DNA of 64,000 nt, taken from an uncultured Pseudomonas sp. (lineage in GTDB: Bacteria; Pseudomonadota; Gammaproteobacteria; Pseudomonadales; Pseudomonadaceae). Positions 19,066 to 29,212 of the stretch are shown here, in pieces (position 1 is the first letter of the stretch; every line of letters begins with the position of its first letter). The position numbers and the translations under genes were made by a program. The notes under the pieces are model-generated. The model saw only the letters and a list, made by a program, of their open reading frames with translations. It ran no database searches and had not been told where the DNA came from. The DNA is taken from contig NZ_CAMPHV010000027.1 of the NCBI RefSeq assembly GCF_946886105.1, forward strand, positions 1-64,000, given 5' to 3'.

Positions 19066-20232
19066 ATGATGGGCGAATTCGATGCCATCCGACCTTACGC
19101 CGACGCAGAAGTCCCCGCCGTTCTGGAGCGTCTGCTGACCGACCAGGCATTTCTGCAGATCCTCACCCGGTTCCGCTTTCCACGCTTGGCCCAGCCCTTC
19201 GGCTGGCTGCTTAAACCACTTATAGCCTATCGGTTGCGTCTCGAGTTCCGTGGTATCGATTCGGTGCATGCGCTGCAAGAGAAAATCGAGGTCTATGTCG
19301 ACCGCACCATCGAGCAGGCCACCGACGGCGTGACCTATTCCGGTATCGAGCACCTCAAAGCCGGCGGCGCCTACCTGTTCCTCGCCAATCACCGCGATAT
19401 CGTCATGGACCCGGCCATCGTCAATTACGCGGTCTACCATGCGGGCCTGAGCACACCGCGCATCGCGATCGGCGACAACCTGTTGCAGAAGCCCTTCGTC
19501 AGCGACCTGATGCGCCTGAACAAGAGCTTTATCGTGCACCGCTCGCTCAGCGGCCGGCGCGAAAAGCTGGCGGCCTATCAATTGCTGTCAGCTTATATCA
19601 ACCATTCGATCCGCAACGACCACGAATCCATCTGGATCGCGCAGGCCGAGGGCCGCGCCAAGGATGGCGACGACCGTACCGATTCGGCGATCCTCAAGAT
19701 GTTCCATATGAGCCGCAAGGATGAGCCCTTCGCCGAGGTGATCCGCTCGCTGCAACTGACCCCGGTGTCGATCAGCTATGAGTACGACCCCTGCGACTTG
19801 GCCAAGGCCCACGAGCTGTATACCCGCGCCAGCACCGGCAGCTACACCAAGGCGCCCGGCGAAGACGACCAGAGCATCGCCCTCGGCATCACCGGCTACA
19901 AAGGCCGCCTGCATGTACACTTCAGCCCGCCCGTGACCAGCGGCCTGGAAGACACCAAACAACTGGCCATGGAAATGGACAAACACATCCTCGGCGGTTA
20001 CCGGCTGTTCCCGGTGCATTACCTGGCGTATGCCATGTGGTCCGAACGTGACCCCGAGCTGCAGGTTCCCAGCGCCGAGCAACTGTTCCCCGCCGACGAA
20101 CTGGCGACCGCGCAAGCCGAATGGGAAAAACGTCTGGCGGCCTGCCCGGCGCCGCAACGACCTTATCTGGTGTTGCAATACGCCAACCCGGTGCGCAACC
20201 AATACCGCATCAAGGCCGGCCTGGCGCTTTAG
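19066..20232 (+). CDS. PlsC-like 1-acyl-sn-glycerol-3-phosphate acyltransferase family protein
   Basis: 388 residues from the first of two adjacent ATG codons at 19066, after AAGAG. The acyltransferase HX4D motif is NHRDIVMDPAIV near residue 110, then FIVHRSLSGRREK and WIAQAEGRAKDGDDRT, which fit blocks II-III. Members transfer acyl groups to glycerolipids at the membrane. It is longer than plain PlsC (about 250 residues), so the acceptor may differ. Divergent from the CPXCG gene. Confidence 0.85.
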   Translation: MMGEFDAIRPYADAEVPAVLERLLTDQAFLQILTRFRFPRLAQPFGWLLKPLIAYRLRLEFRGIDSVHALQEKIEVYVDRTIEQATDGVTYSGIEHLKAGGAYLFLANHRDIVMDPAIVNYAVYHAGLSTPRIAIGDNLLQKPFVSDLMRLNKSFIVHRSLSGRREKLAAYQLLSAYINHSIRNDHESIWIAQAEGRAKDGDDRTDSAILKMFHMSRKDEPFAEVIRSLQLTPVSISYEYDPCDLAKAHELYTRASTGSYTKAPGEDDQSIALGITGYKGRLHVHFSPPVTSGLEDTKQLAMEMDKHILGGYRLFPVHYLAYAMWSERDPELQVPSAEQLFPADELATAQAEWEKRLAACPAPQRPYLVLQYANPVRNQYRIKAGLAL

Positions 20233-20241
20233 ATCGTATTT

Positions 20242-20529
20242 CTAGAACCGGGTGCTGGCCCAGGATAGGACCAGCGCCAAAAGCAAAGTGGCGTAGCCGA
20301 AGCGGTAGAAAAAGCGGTTCAGGCGCAATGTCGGCTCATCGAATACGCAGGCCTGTTCCGGCATTGCATCCGCGTCGCCATTGACGAGCAAGCGGGCCAC
20401 CGCGCGCTGCTCACGCAGGCGTGTGGCCAGGAGCAGCCAGGCGCCGGCCAGTGCGAAAAACAGCGCCAAACCATTGAGCGCTTGTGCGGGCTGGCCGACA
20501 AACAACGACCAGAGCATCTGCAGAGACAT
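20242..20529 (-). CDS. Small two-helix membrane protein, unknown function
   Basis: 95 residues. Two hydrophobic stretches (ALNGLALFFALAGAWLLLATRL and the C-terminal ATLLLALVLSWA) flank an acidic central part. Convergent with the acyltransferase, only 9 bp between stop codons. Codon use matches neighbours. No family recognised. Confidence 0.65.
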   Translation of the reverse strand: MSLQMLWSLFVGQPAQALNGLALFFALAGAWLLLATRLREQRAVARLLVNGDADAMPEQACVFDEPTLRLNRFFYRFGYATLLLALVLSWASTRF

Positions 20530-20789
20530 ATCGACCTCAGTCTTTCCGAAGGCACGGCATAGCCGAGCCTGAAAATCGCCTCACCCACTGTACGATCGGG
20601 CAGTTCAAATACGGCGGCGGAGTCTACCTAAAGTCATTGCTTATGACCTTCCTTCCCGACGGGCTGTAACCCTCATAAAGAATCCGTCTAAACCCTGCCG
20701 TCAGCCCTGGGTCCAACGGCCTGCACGCGCGGCAACCAGACACGACATCGGTTGCCGGACAACGCTTATATTCCACGGAGGAACGCCCC

Positions 20790-21011
20790 ATGGTGTGGCA
20801 ATACGAAGAAGATGAGGATTACCTTATCGATTCGCTAGACGAAGCGGTAACAGAAGAAATGGACGCTGTGATAGACGAGCTTTCGATTAATATTCAAGAC
20901 CACCACTGGCTGATTTACTGCGCCCTTGGCGGTCATGAACATTACGATTTACCTGAGATCGATCAGCAAAGCGGTATCCGTATTCTTGAGGTGTATGCCG
21001 AAGCGGCATAA
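20790..21011 (+). CDS. Small acidic protein, unknown function
   Basis: 73 residues, strongly acidic (EEDEDYLIDSLDEAVTEEMDAVIDEL) with an aromatic/His-rich centre (DHHWLIYCALGGHEHYDL). CACGGAGG precedes the ATG at good spacing, and a strong terminator follows 10 bp after the stop, so it is an expressed single gene. Slightly lower GC than neighbours. Family not recognised. Confidence 0.75.
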   Translation: MVWQYEEDEDYLIDSLDEAVTEEMDAVIDELSINIQDHHWLIYCALGGHEHYDLPEIDQQSGIRILEVYAEAA

Positions 21012-21015
21012 ATCC

Positions 21016-21060
21016 CAGCCATGAAAAAGCCCGGCTCGATGCCGGGCTTTTTCATGGCTG
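21016..21060. terminator. Bidirectional rho-independent terminator
   Basis: CAGCCATGAAAAAGCCCGGC pairs perfectly with its complement around a TCGAT loop. The A-run on one side and T-run on the other let it act in both directions between two convergent genes. Confidence 0.92.
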
Positions 21061-21068
21061 CCAAAGGC

Positions 21069-21653
21069 CTATTGCAGAAGCATTTGCCCGATGGCGGGGT
21101 CTTTGAATGCCCGGGTCAACGCATCGCTCATCACATCGCTCACCAGCTTGGTATTGGTCTCCTGGTTCGGCGCCATGCCCGAACGCTGGTTCAATGAAGC
21201 GCCGTAACGGCCGCTGTAACGGCGCGAGCTGTTCTGCACCTCGAGGCGGAAGTTCGCAGTGATATTGGCCTCGGTGACGTACAGGGTGTCTTTCGGCGAC
21301 TGATATTTCAGCTCGGCCAGGGTCAAGGTCAATTGCGGAGCGTTATAGGCATTGGCGGTCGGCGTAAAGCCGAGCAGACGCACCGCGGCCTCGGCCTGAG
21401 CTTGCAGCTTGGGCAGAATATCCTGGCCGCTGACGCTGACCGCGCTGGTTTCCGGATACAGGCCGCCGCGCGTACCCAGAACCGGCGATGGACGCCCATC
21501 GGCAACCCGCACGACCACGGGCTGACCCTGGCCGACGGCGACCAAGGGGCTGTTGATTTTCGGTTGCGGGCTAAGCTGTTGCGGACTGTGAGCGCAGCCG
21601 ACCAGGGTCAGGCTGACAGCGGTAATCAAGCCAAATAACAGGCGATGCAGCAT
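21069..21653 (-). CDS. YajG family lipoprotein
   Basis: 194 residues. Lipoprotein signal peptide with lipobox LVGC at residue 20. YajG hallmarks follow: VVVRVADGRPSPVLGTRGGLYPETSAVSV, LQAQAEAAVRLLGF, LTLTLAELKY, and a C-terminal DVMSDALTRAF. YajG is an abundant lipoprotein of unknown function, encoded next to ampG in enterics but not here. Single gene. Confidence 0.88.
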   Translation of the reverse strand: MLHRLLFGLITAVSLTLVGCAHSPQQLSPQPKINSPLVAVGQGQPVVVRVADGRPSPVLGTRGGLYPETSAVSVSGQDILPKLQAQAEAAVRLLGFTPTANAYNAPQLTLTLAELKYQSPKDTLYVTEANITANFRLEVQNSSRRYSGRYGASLNQRSGMAPNQETNTKLVSDVMSDALTRAFKDPAIGQMLLQ

Positions 21654-21813
21654 GCTCGTCTCTCCAGGTTGGATGCAAAGTGGCGGGCAGTATACCAGCG
21701 CGGTGATGTGCTAACAGTGTCGACGGAAAAGTGCCCGTAGGGGTTCCTGTCACGCTCTTGTCACAGCTTACTGGCATAAGACTTTAGTCGTCAGTCGCCT
21801 GGAGTCTCACGCC

Positions 21814-22047
21814 ATGTTTTCACTCGGATCGCTGCTCGAACGCCGGCGCCCCATGCGTACCTTCGCCCTGCTCGATCAGGCCGGGTTGTGCCGCGCCTTT
21901 CGTCAATCGCGCCAGGCGCCACTAGGCGCGGGCTGGGTCGAGGTGGATCGGCAATGCCTCGCCTGGCTGCAAAAAACCCTGCCGGCCAGCGCAAAAATCG
22001 CCACGAACGGCACTCGCCCACGCCCGTGCGAAGCGCTGACGGCCTGA
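21814..22047 (+). CDS. Small basic protein, unknown function
   Basis: 77 residues (MFSLGSLLERRRPMRTFALLDQAG...). Basic, no signal peptide or membrane helix. Contains a WVEVDRQCLAWLQKTLP segment that looks globular. A ribosome-binding site is only weakly visible (TGGAG 12 nt upstream). It lies upstream of mqo, where P. aeruginosa also has a small hypothetical gene. Function not recognised. Confidence 0.6.
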   Translation: MFSLGSLLERRRPMRTFALLDQAGLCRAFRQSRQAPLGAGWVEVDRQCLAWLQKTLPASAKIATNGTRPRPCEALTA

Positions 22048-22638
22048 CCGGCGGAAAGAAGAAAATTCATAGCAGGCGATCTATTTTCCTGCTTTCGCCT
22101 TATAATCTCGCCCCGATTATAAGGACGCCTCCTGAATCGGGCCTCGCCGTCTTGCTGATGCACTAGCCATCGGCCACGCCCCCAGAGAGTCGCCCACTTC
22201 GTGCTGCCCCTTCCGGCTAGCCGCCTTCGCCCACTCTTAGCAGGCCGTTGAAACTACCGCGCTCGGCTATGTGGCGTTGAAATCGATTCGGACACGCCTG
22301 TACGACTCGTACGCGTCGCTCCCGACCGAGTTCATCCGCCCAGCCTCGACCCGCATCGTTTTCAGTGGCCGGTTAAAACGCATCGCAGTCATGCCATGCG
22401 GGTGGAAAGCGCGCGGATACAGACACGAACTTTTGAGGTTCACGCTCCAAAAGAGCGCGAAAAATACGGTTTTAACAACTTCACAAGAGTGTGGCGAAAA
22501 TGAACGATCTTGCGGCAGGCATACCCAGCATGACCCTTTCTCCCACGCCCTGGGAGCAGCACGGCACTCGCTAATCGCGTACGTCGCTGCATAGGCCTTC
22601 GGCCGTCCTTTGGGTGCTGAATTTTCGGAGAAGTAGCA
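22048..22638 (+). other. Long leader before mqo
   Basis: About 590 bp with no convincing gene. It is less GC-rich in places. It contains TTAGCAGGCCGTTGAAA from 22237, which matches the terminal repeat of the palindromic elements further right, but no second end was found. Short reading frames here do not look like proteins. It must hold the mqo promoter; CGGAGAAG precedes the mqo ATG. Confidence 0.45.
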
Positions 22639-24147
22639 ATGGCACGAAACGAATACCAAACAGTGGATGCGGTGCTGGTCGGCGCGGGTATCATGAGCGC
22701 GACCCTGGCCGTACTGCTGAAAGAACTCGACCCCGGCATCACGCTGGAAGTCGTGGAACTCATGGCATCGGGGGCGATTGAAAGCTCCAACCCTTGGAAC
22801 AACGCCGGTACCGGCCATGCCGGGCTGTGCGAACTGAACTACACGCCGGAAGCGGCGGATGGCTCCATCGACATCGGCAAGTCGGTGACCATCAATACCC
22901 AGTTCGAAGAATCCAAGCAGTTCTGGGCCTACCTGGTGGAGAAAGGCGCCTTCGGCACGCCGAAAAGCTTTATCAACCCGGTACCGCACCTGAGCTTCGT
23001 GCGCGGCCAAGAAGGCATCGAGTTTCTGAAGAAACGTTTTGCGGCGCTGACCCAGCACCACGCCTTCGCCGAAATGGAATACACCGAAGACCGGGCCACC
23101 ATGGCCAAGTGGATGCCGCTGATGCTGCCGGGCCGCGACCCGAACGAGCCTATCGCCGCAACTCGCGTGGAGGCCGGTACCGACGTCAACTTCGGCACCC
23201 TGACCAAACACCTGCTCGATCACCTGAGCAAGCAGCCGGATGCCGTGGTCAAGTGCAGCCAGAAAGTCACCGGGCTCGAGCGCAACGAGCAGGGCTGGCG
23301 CGTCAGCATCAAGAATCAGCAGGATGGCAGCAGCCGCGAAATCCAGGCCAAGTTCGTCTTCCTCGGCGCAGGCGGCGGCGCCCTTCCGCTGCTGCAACTG
23401 TCTGGCATTCCGGAAGGCAAGGGCTTCGGCGGTTTCCCGGTCAGCGGCCAATGGCTGCGCTGCGACAACCCCGAAGTGGTCAAACAGCACCAGGCCAAGG
23501 TCTACAGCCAAGCCGAAGTGGGCTCGCCGCCGATGTCGGTACCGCACCTCGACACCCGCGTGGTGGACGGCAAGACTTCCTTGCTATTCGGCCCCTACGC
23601 CGGTTTTTCGACCAAGTTCCTGCGCCATGGATCGCTGCTCGACCTGCCGCTGTCGATACGCCCGAACAATATCGGCCCGATGCTTGCCGTGGCGCGCGAC
23701 AATTTCGACCTGACCCGTTACCTGGTCAAGGAAGTGATGCAGTCCGAAGAGAAGCGCCTGCAGACACTGCGCGGCTTTTACCCGGAAGCGAAGGCCGAGG
23801 ACTGGCGCCTGGAAATGGCCGGTCAACGCGTGCAGATCATCAAGAAAGATCCCAAGCGCGGCGGCATCCTGCAGTTCGGTACCGAACTGGTCGCAGCTCA
23901 CGATGGTTCCATCGCGGCGCTGCTCGGCGCCTCGCCGGGTGCTTCGGTCACCGTGTCGATCATGCTCGACCTGATTCACCGTTGCTTCCCCGAGCAGGCC
24001 AAGTCCGAGGAATGGACACGCAAGCTCGACGAGATCTTCCCGGCAATGAGCAAGGTACTCGCCACCGACGCCGAGCGTTACCGCGAAGTGCAAGCGCGCT
24101 CCAATGCACTGCTGCAGTTGGACCAGCCCGAGCCTTTGCCGGCTTAA
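22639..24147 (+). CDS. mqo: Malate:quinone oxidoreductase
   Basis: 502 residues. FAD-binding Rossmann opening [21 protein letters not shown], the [19 protein letters not shown] signature of Mqo, and [22 protein letters not shown]-terminal [18 protein letters not shown]. This membrane-associated flavoenzyme oxidises malate and passes electrons to quinone, replacing or complementing NAD malate dehydrogenase in the TCA cycle. Single gene with its own terminator. Confidence 0.96.
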   Translation: MARNEYQTVDAVLVGAGIMSATLAVLLKELDPGITLEVVELMASGAIESSNPWNNAGTGHAGLCELNYTPEAADGSIDIGKSVTINTQFEESKQFWAYLVEKGAFGTPKSFINPVPHLSFVRGQEGIEFLKKRFAALTQHHAFAEMEYTEDRATMAKWMPLMLPGRDPNEPIAATRVEAGTDVNFGTLTKHLLDHLSKQPDAVVKCSQKVTGLERNEQGWRVSIKNQQDGSSREIQAKFVFLGAGGGALPLLQLSGIPEGKGFGGFPVSGQWLRCDNPEVVKQHQAKVYSQAEVGSPPMSVPHLDTRVVDGKTSLLFGPYAGFSTKFLRHGSLLDLPLSIRPNNIGPMLAVARDNFDLTRYLVKEVMQSEEKRLQTLRGFYPEAKAEDWRLEMAGQRVQIIKKDPKRGGILQFGTELVAAHDGSIAALLGASPGASVTVSIMLDLIHRCFPEQAKSEEWTRKLDEIFPAMSKVLATDAERYREVQARSNALLQLDQPEPLPA

Positions 24148-24195
24148 ACCACCTTGCTCAGGCCGTGCAAGCGGCCTGACAGCTCAGGCTATAAA

Positions 24196-24230
24196 AGCAA
24201 ACGCCCCGACTGGTTCGGGGCATTTGTTTA
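24196..24230 (+). terminator. Rho-independent terminator after mqo
   Basis: CCCCGA-CTGG-TTCGGGG inside an A/T-flanked stem (GCAAACG...CATTTGTTT), 50 bp past the mqo stop. Its T-run favours the plus strand, but the A-run may also serve the convergent PilZ gene. Confidence 0.85.
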
Positions 24231-24233
24231 GGG

Positions 24234-24590
24234 TCAGGCCGAGGTCGATACGGGGTGGAAACTGAAGTAGTGCCGCAACGCTTCGACCATTTCGACATAC
24301 TCCTCGGGCGGGAGCTCCAGGGAGAATCCGGAGTCATAGCTACCGGGCGTCACATCTTCCCGGCACCACTGGCAACTCGCGGAGAAATCGATGAAACGCG
24401 GGGAGCCCGGGCCTGGTATTTTCAGGCGCATCTCGAAGCGCGCATTCACCAACATCGGCAATTGGCTGATCAAAAGCATGCCATCGACCGAGACATTGCC
24501 GATATAACCCACCGGCTTGTCGGTGATGCGATTGAACACCTTCAGGTAGTACGGTAACTGATGGCGCTCTATTCGACGCTGAATCTGCAT
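24234..24590 (-). CDS. PilZ domain protein (c-di-GMP binding)
   Basis: 118 residues. The two c-di-GMP contact motifs are visible: RxxxR at the N-terminus (RRIER, residues 5-9) and NVSVDGMLL ([DN]xSxxG) near residue 32. Small one-domain PilZ proteins act as c-di-GMP effectors, for example on motility or polysaccharide. A GGDEF cyclase gene lies 6 kb to the right, but no direct link can be shown. Confidence 0.88.
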   Translation of the reverse strand: MQIQRRIERHQLPYYLKVFNRITDKPVGYIGNVSVDGMLLISQLPMLVNARFEMRLKIPGPGSPRFIDFSASCQWCREDVTPGSYDSGFSLELPPEEYVEMVEALRHYFSFHPVSTSA

Positions 24591-24650
24591 AATATCAAAT
24601 CGCTACTAGTGACTTCCGAGTATGGCCATACCGCCACGGCTAAACAAGCT

Positions 24651-25070
24651 TCAGTTGCAACGCTCTGATATCCGATCGTTTAACTGACGACGAGCGGTAT
24701 CGACCTCCGTATCGCTATAGTAGCTGCGCTCACCATTGGCGTCGGTTTTATAATAGCGCCACCCCTCAGGTATGCCAGCCAATTGCCGACGCAATTCGCC
24801 ACATTCTTTCTCTTGCTGGGCTTTGCGCTCCGTCGCCGCGGCCGCGGCCTGCGCCTGCTCTTCACGCCGGGCCTCAAAAAAGCGCGTGGCACGCTCCTGC
24901 CGCTCAACGGTTGCGGCATCGCGTTCCACCACCTGGGGCTTGACCTCGACCTGCTCGGCGCCGGGCGCCGGGCGCTGATCGAAGTGCACCTGACCGTTGG
25001 CATCGACCCAACGGTAAATCTCCGCCATGGCCACCCCAGGCAATAGCAACAGGCAAAGCAGTACTCGCAT
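24651..25070 (-). CDS. DUF4124 domain periplasmic protein
   Basis: 139 residues. Signal peptide LLCLLLLPGVAMA, then the DUF4124 opening AEIYRWVDANGQVHFDQRP, then a charged coiled-coil-like stretch (ATVERQERATRFFEARREEQAQAAAAATERK). Role unknown; such proteins are common in Pseudomonas envelopes. RBS GGAGG precedes the ATG. Confidence 0.85.
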   Translation of the reverse strand: MRVLLCLLLLPGVAMAEIYRWVDANGQVHFDQRPAPGAEQVEVKPQVVERDAATVERQERATRFFEARREEQAQAAAAATERKAQQEKECGELRRQLAGIPEGWRYYKTDANGERSYYSDTEVDTARRQLNDRISERCN

Positions 25071-25142
25071 GGCTTCCTCCTTGACCGAGGCGGCTAGATT
25101 ACCTCGTTGGTCGCCGCCCTCGTGCGTCCGACGATCAGCGGT

Positions 25143-25523
25143 TCAATTCGCGGGGGTCGCGACAGCGTCTTTGCCGATTATCACCGCATCTTGGTGGCCT
25201 AATTGACGCAAGGTTTCCAAGCGCGCGCGGGCGCGGTAGGCATATTCGCTGCTCGGATAACGGCCGATGATGAACTTGTAGGTTTGCACGGCATCCAGGA
25301 ACAGGCTTTGACGCTCCAGACACTGGCCACGCAATAGGGAAATTTCCGGCTGGATATAGTTGCGCGATCGGCTGCTGCGTTCGGCCTTCGACAGATCCAA
25401 CATGGCCGTATCGCAATCGCCCTGATCATAAGCGCGGTAGGCGCTGTCCAAATGACGGTCGAGGCTATAGCGGCTGCAACCAACGGCGCCGAGCGCCAGG
25501 AGTACGATCAACAGGGTTTTCAT
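25143..25523 (-). CDS. TPR-containing lipoprotein
   Basis: 126 residues from the ATG at 25523 (GGAG upstream). Lipobox ALGAVGC at about residue 16. The mature part has two TPR-like helix pairs: HLDSAYRAYDQGDCDTAMLDLSKAE and FLDAVQTYKFIIGRYPSSEYAYRARARLETL, as in YbgF/BamD-type scaffolds. Partner unknown. Single gene upstream of the DUF4124 gene on the same strand. Confidence 0.8.
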   Translation of the reverse strand: MKTLLIVLLALGAVGCSRYSLDRHLDSAYRAYDQGDCDTAMLDLSKAERSSRSRNYIQPEISLLRGQCLERQSLFLDAVQTYKFIIGRYPSSEYAYRARARLETLRQLGHQDAVIIGKDAVATPAN

Positions 25524-25762
25524 GGGGTTTCTCCTCCGATGGCAGTGTATCGACTGGGCAGAAGCATTCTGTAGAGCCATACCGCTCTGCCATGCCACGG
25601 CTGGAACACACGCGGGGATACTACTCTGCGCAGCCTGTTCGAGGCGCCGGCAAACGAGTATCGGAGCCGGTTGCCGTCTAAGCTGATACAGATCAAGTCT
25701 GCCGGGGCGTCTTTGCGTTGCAATGGCCCCGTCACGGCGTCGCTCATAGCAAGGTCAGGGCC

Positions 25763-26683
25763 ATGAAACTGCAAACGCTTTTGGTAGTCATCGATTCCCA
25801 GCAGCCGAGTCAGCCGGCGCTCGAACGCGCGGTCTGGCTCGCGCGCAAGAACCAGGCGCAGCTCCACCTGCTGCTGACCGAATACCATACGGCTCTGGAT
25901 ACCAGCCCGCTCTTCGATAGCGCCTTACAGGCCAAAGGCCGCGCGGCGGCGCTGGAGCAGGCCGGCACCTGGCTGGAGGAGCGTGTCGTAGCGCTGCGCG
26001 CCGAAGGGTTGGATCTGCACCTGGACGTTCGCTGGGGCAAGCCGTTGCACAAGGTGGCCCTCGGCAAGATCGGCGAATTGCAGCCAGACCTGGTGCTCAA
26101 ATCGGCCGCTCGCAATAGCATGCTGCAGCGCCTGTTGCTGACCAATAGTTGCTGGCAACTGATCCGCCATTGCCCGGTCCCGCTATGGTTGGTGCATCAC
26201 GGCGCCTGGCAAGGTCGACGCCTATGCGCCGCCCTTGACCCCTTGCACAGTGGCGACAAGCCCGCGGCCCTGGATCACCGTTTGATTCGCGCGGCGCGCG
26301 AATTGAGCGAGCAACTCGGGCTGCAGGCGCACTACTTGCACACCTATGCGCCCTTGCCGCGCACCCTGGTGTTCGATGCCGAACTGGTCGGCGACTATGA
26401 AGGCTACGTCGAGCGCAGCGCCAAACAGCACCGCGATGCCTTCGAGGAGCTGATCGGCCAATACCCGATCGCCCGGCCCGACACCCACTTGATCGAAGGT
26501 TTCGCCGAAGAAGTGCTACCGCGCTTCGTCCGCGAGCAGAACGTCGATTTGCTGCTGATGGGCGCAGTCGCCCGCGGGCAGCTGGATACCGCACTGATCG
26601 GGCATACCGCCGAACGGGTTTTGGACGCCGTGGAATGCGATCTGCTGGTACTCAGGCCCGAGGAAAAAAGTAGTGGCGCGTAA
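25763..26683 (+). CDS. Tandem universal stress protein (UspE-like)
   Basis: 306 residues from the ATG at 25763. Two Usp domains: residues 1-150 (LLVVIDSQQPSQPALERAVWLARKN ... CPVPLWLVHHG) and 155-305 (ending DLLLMGAVARGQLDTALIGHTAERVLDAVECDLLVLRPEE). The second half keeps the GxxxxxxxxG phosphate-binding loop. A gene of this type is next to pykA in P. aeruginosa too (PA4328 by memory). Likely a stress or anaerobic-survival protein. Confidence 0.9.
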   Translation: MKLQTLLVVIDSQQPSQPALERAVWLARKNQAQLHLLLTEYHTALDTSPLFDSALQAKGRAAALEQAGTWLEERVVALRAEGLDLHLDVRWGKPLHKVALGKIGELQPDLVLKSAARNSMLQRLLLTNSCWQLIRHCPVPLWLVHHGAWQGRRLCAALDPLHSGDKPAALDHRLIRAARELSEQLGLQAHYLHTYAPLPRTLVFDAELVGDYEGYVERSAKQHRDAFEELIGQYPIARPDTHLIEGFAEEVLPRFVREQNVDLLLMGAVARGQLDTALIGHTAERVLDAVECDLLVLRPEEKSSGA

Positions 26684-26744
26684 AAATGACTACAGGGTTA
26701 CAGCGTAGTAGCCTCGCGTTCTGCTTGATCTCAGGAGCCTGTGC

Positions 26745-28196
26745 ATGACCATTCGCCGCACCAAAATCGTCGCCACTCTCGGCCCGTCCAGCAACTCGCC
26801 CGAAGTCCTCGAAAAACTGATTCTCGCCGGCCTGGATGTGGCCCGCCTGAACTTCTCCCATGGCTCGCCCGACGAGCACAAAGCCCGCGCCAAGCTGGTA
26901 CGCGACCTCGCCGCCAAACACGGACGCCACGTCGCCCTGCTCGGCGACCTGCAAGGCCCGAAGATCCGCATCGCCAAATTCGCCAATAAGCGCATCGAGC
27001 TGAAAATCGGCGACCGCTTCGTATTCTCCACCAGCCACCCATTGACCGAAGGCACCCAGGAAATCGTCGGCATCGACTACCCGGACCTGGTCAAGGATTG
27101 CGGCGTCGGCGACGAACTGCTGCTCGACGACGGACGCGTGGTCATGCGCGTGGAATCGGCTACCGGCGATGCCCTGCATTGCGTGGTGATCATCGGCGGC
27201 CCGCTGTCCGACCATAAAGGCATCAACCGCCGCGGTGGCGGTTTGACCGCGCCGGCGCTGACCGAGAAAGACAAAGCCGATATCAAGCTGGCCGCCGAGA
27301 TGGAGCTGGATTACCTGGCGGTGTCCTTCCCGCGCGATGGCTCGGATATGGAATATGCGCGCAAACTGCGCGACGAAGCCGGTGGCACCGCCTGGCTGGT
27401 GGCGAAGATCGAACGCGCCGAAGCGGTAGCCGACGACGAAACCCTCGACGGCCTGATCCGCGCCAGCGATGCGGTCATGGTCGCCCGCGGCGACCTCGGT
27501 GTGGAAATCGGCGATGCCGAGCTGTGCGGCATTCAGAAAAAAATCATCCTGCACGCGCGCCGCCATAACAAAGCGGTGATCACGGCCACGCAGATGATGG
27601 AGTCGATGATCCAGAACCCCATGCCGACCCGCGCCGAGGTATCGGACGTGGCCAACGCCGTGCTCGATTACACCGACGCGGTCATGCTGTCGGCGGAAAG
27701 CGCCGCGGGGGCCTACCCGCTGGAAGCGGTGCAGGCGATGGCGCGGATCTGCCTGGGTGCGGAAAAACACCCGACCAGCAAGAAATCCAGCCACCGCATG
27801 GACACCGAATTCGAGCGCTGCGACGAAAGCATCGCCCTGGCGGCCATGTACACGGCCAACCACTTTCCCGGGGTCAAAGCCATCATCGCCCTGACCGAAA
27901 GCGGCTATACGCCGTTGATCATGTCGCGCATCCGTTCCTCGGTGCCGATCTTCGCCTTCTCCCCGCACCGCGAAACCCAGGCCCGCGCGGCCATGTTCCG
28001 CGGCGTCTACACCGTGCCGTTCGACCCGGCCGCCCTGCAGCCCGGCGAAGTCAGCCAGGCCGCGGTGGACGAACTGCTCAAGCGCGGCGTGGTACAGACC
28101 GGCGATTGGGTGATCCTGACCAAGGGCGACAGCTACCACACCATCGGCGGCACCAATACCCTGAAGCTGCTGCATGTCGGCGAAGCGCTGGTGTAA
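26745..28196 (+). CDS. pykA: Pyruvate kinase (type II, PykA)
   Basis: 483 residues. N-terminus [13 protein letters not shown], substrate-binding [16 protein letters not shown], the signature [26 protein letters not shown] and [13 protein letters not shown] are all present. The C-domain carries [14 protein letters not shown] and a [11 protein letters not shown] allosteric-site loop. It converts phosphoenolpyruvate and ADP to pyruvate and ATP in the cytoplasm. Own terminator follows. The neighbours match the P. aeruginosa PA4329 locus. Confidence 0.97.
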   Translation: MTIRRTKIVATLGPSSNSPEVLEKLILAGLDVARLNFSHGSPDEHKARAKLVRDLAAKHGRHVALLGDLQGPKIRIAKFANKRIELKIGDRFVFSTSHPLTEGTQEIVGIDYPDLVKDCGVGDELLLDDGRVVMRVESATGDALHCVVIIGGPLSDHKGINRRGGGLTAPALTEKDKADIKLAAEMELDYLAVSFPRDGSDMEYARKLRDEAGGTAWLVAKIERAEAVADDETLDGLIRASDAVMVARGDLGVEIGDAELCGIQKKIILHARRHNKAVITATQMMESMIQNPMPTRAEVSDVANAVLDYTDAVMLSAESAAGAYPLEAVQAMARICLGAEKHPTSKKSSHRMDTEFERCDESIALAAMYTANHFPGVKAIIALTESGYTPLIMSRIRSSVPIFAFSPHRETQARAAMFRGVYTVPFDPAALQPGEVSQAAVDELLKRGVVQTGDWVILTKGDSYHTIGGTNTLKLLHVGEALV

Positions 28197-28209
28197 GCCC
28201 CGCCGTAAC

Positions 28210-28242
28210 GCAAAAAGGCCGCTCGATCGAGCGGCCTTTTGC
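28210..28242. terminator. Rho-independent terminator after pykA
   Basis: AAAAAGGCCGCTCGATCGAGCGGCCTTTTGC: a perfect self-complementary stem flanked by A- and T-runs, 13 bp past the pykA stop. Confidence 0.93.
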
Positions 28243-28247
28243 TATCC

Positions 28248-28308
28248 GTAGGGTGCGCAGTGCACCGGCATTTCTGGTAAACCCTGGTGCGCGCAGCACA
28301 CCCTATGC
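28248..28308. repeat. GTAGGGTGCGC-type intergenic palindrome
   Basis: GTAGGGTGCGCAGTGCACC at the left pairs imperfectly with GGTGCGCGCAGCACACCCTA at the right. The same core occurs at 45068-45144 inside a larger composite element. Typical of small dispersed palindromes in Pseudomonas intergenic regions. Confidence 0.7.
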
Positions 28309-29079
28309 GGACTTGCTGAAATCCGGTACGCGCCTTTGCATAAAGGCGGTCAAGGCTTCAATGGCTTCCGGCGAACGTAACCGCTGGCTGAATAGCTTGC
28401 CTTCCTCCTCGATCACCCGGCGCAGTTCCTCGCGTCCCGGCGCACGCATCAGACGTTTGCTGTCGATCACCGCCGAAGGCGCCAAACGCTGAAAGCTCAG
28501 CGCCACTTCGCGTGCCTTGGCCAAAGTCGCGGCGCCGTCTTCCAAAGCCTGGTTGGCGATCCCCCATTCGGCCGCCTGCTCGCCGGTAAAACCCTGCCCG
28601 AGCAACAACAGCTCGGCCGCCCGGGCATGGCCGAGCAGGCGCGGCAGAATCACACTGGAGCCATATTCGGGGCACAGCCCCAAGTTGACGAAGGGCATCT
28701 TCAACGCTGCATCGCGGCTGACATACACCAGGTCGCAATGCAGCAGCAGGGTCGTGCCGATCCCCACCGCCGAGCCGCTGACCGCCGCCACCACCGGCTT
28801 GCTGAACTCGAATAGCGCGCGCATGAACTGGAAGACTTCGCTGCTGTTAAGGTCGCTGGGCGGGGCCTGGATAAAGTCGCTCACATCGTTGCCGCTGGTG
28901 AAACACTGCTCACCGCCAGTGATCAAGAACGCACGCACGCTTTTATCCTGATCGGCCTGGTCCAACGCGTCGGCCATGGCGCGGTACATCGCGCGGGTCA
29001 GGGCATTTTTCTTATCTGGACGGTTCAGGCGCAGGGTCAACAATCCTTGCTCTCGGTCAATACGCAGATGCTCGTTCAT
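28303..29079 (-). CDS. Enoyl-CoA hydratase/isomerase family protein
   Basis: 258 residues from the ATG at 29079. Crotonase fold: [17 protein letters not shown], oxyanion-hole segment TSGNDVSDF, and [48 protein letters not shown] covers the second active-site loop. It hydrates or isomerises an enoyl-CoA. Lies left of the ferredoxin reductase in the order known from P. aeruginosa PA4330-PA4331. Substrate unknown. Confidence 0.9.
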   Translation of the reverse strand: MNEHLRIDREQGLLTLRLNRPDKKNALTRAMYRAMADALDQADQDKSVRAFLITGGEQCFTSGNDVSDFIQAPPSDLNSSEVFQFMRALFEFSKPVVAAVSGSAVGIGTTLLLHCDLVYVSRDAALKMPFVNLGLCPEYGSSVILPRLLGHARAAELLLLGQGFTGEQAAEWGIANQALEDGAATLAKAREVALSFQRLAPSAVIDSKRLMRAPGREELRRVIEEEGKLFSQRLRSPEAIEALTAFMQRRVPDFSKSA

Positions 29080-29212
29080 GACGTTTCCTAATGGAATGGG
29101 CAAAAGGCCCAATGAAAATTAAGCGTCGTACGGCGGCGCGCCGGAGAAATCGGCGTGTAACGACAGATCAGGGGCAGCCCCGCGAGAACTCACAGGACTC
29201 GAATCGTCTCGC

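Noticed and set aside
22267..23547. 426-residue frame antisense to mqo extending into its leader
   Set aside because: Most of it is mqo shadow; the leader part has no protein-like character.
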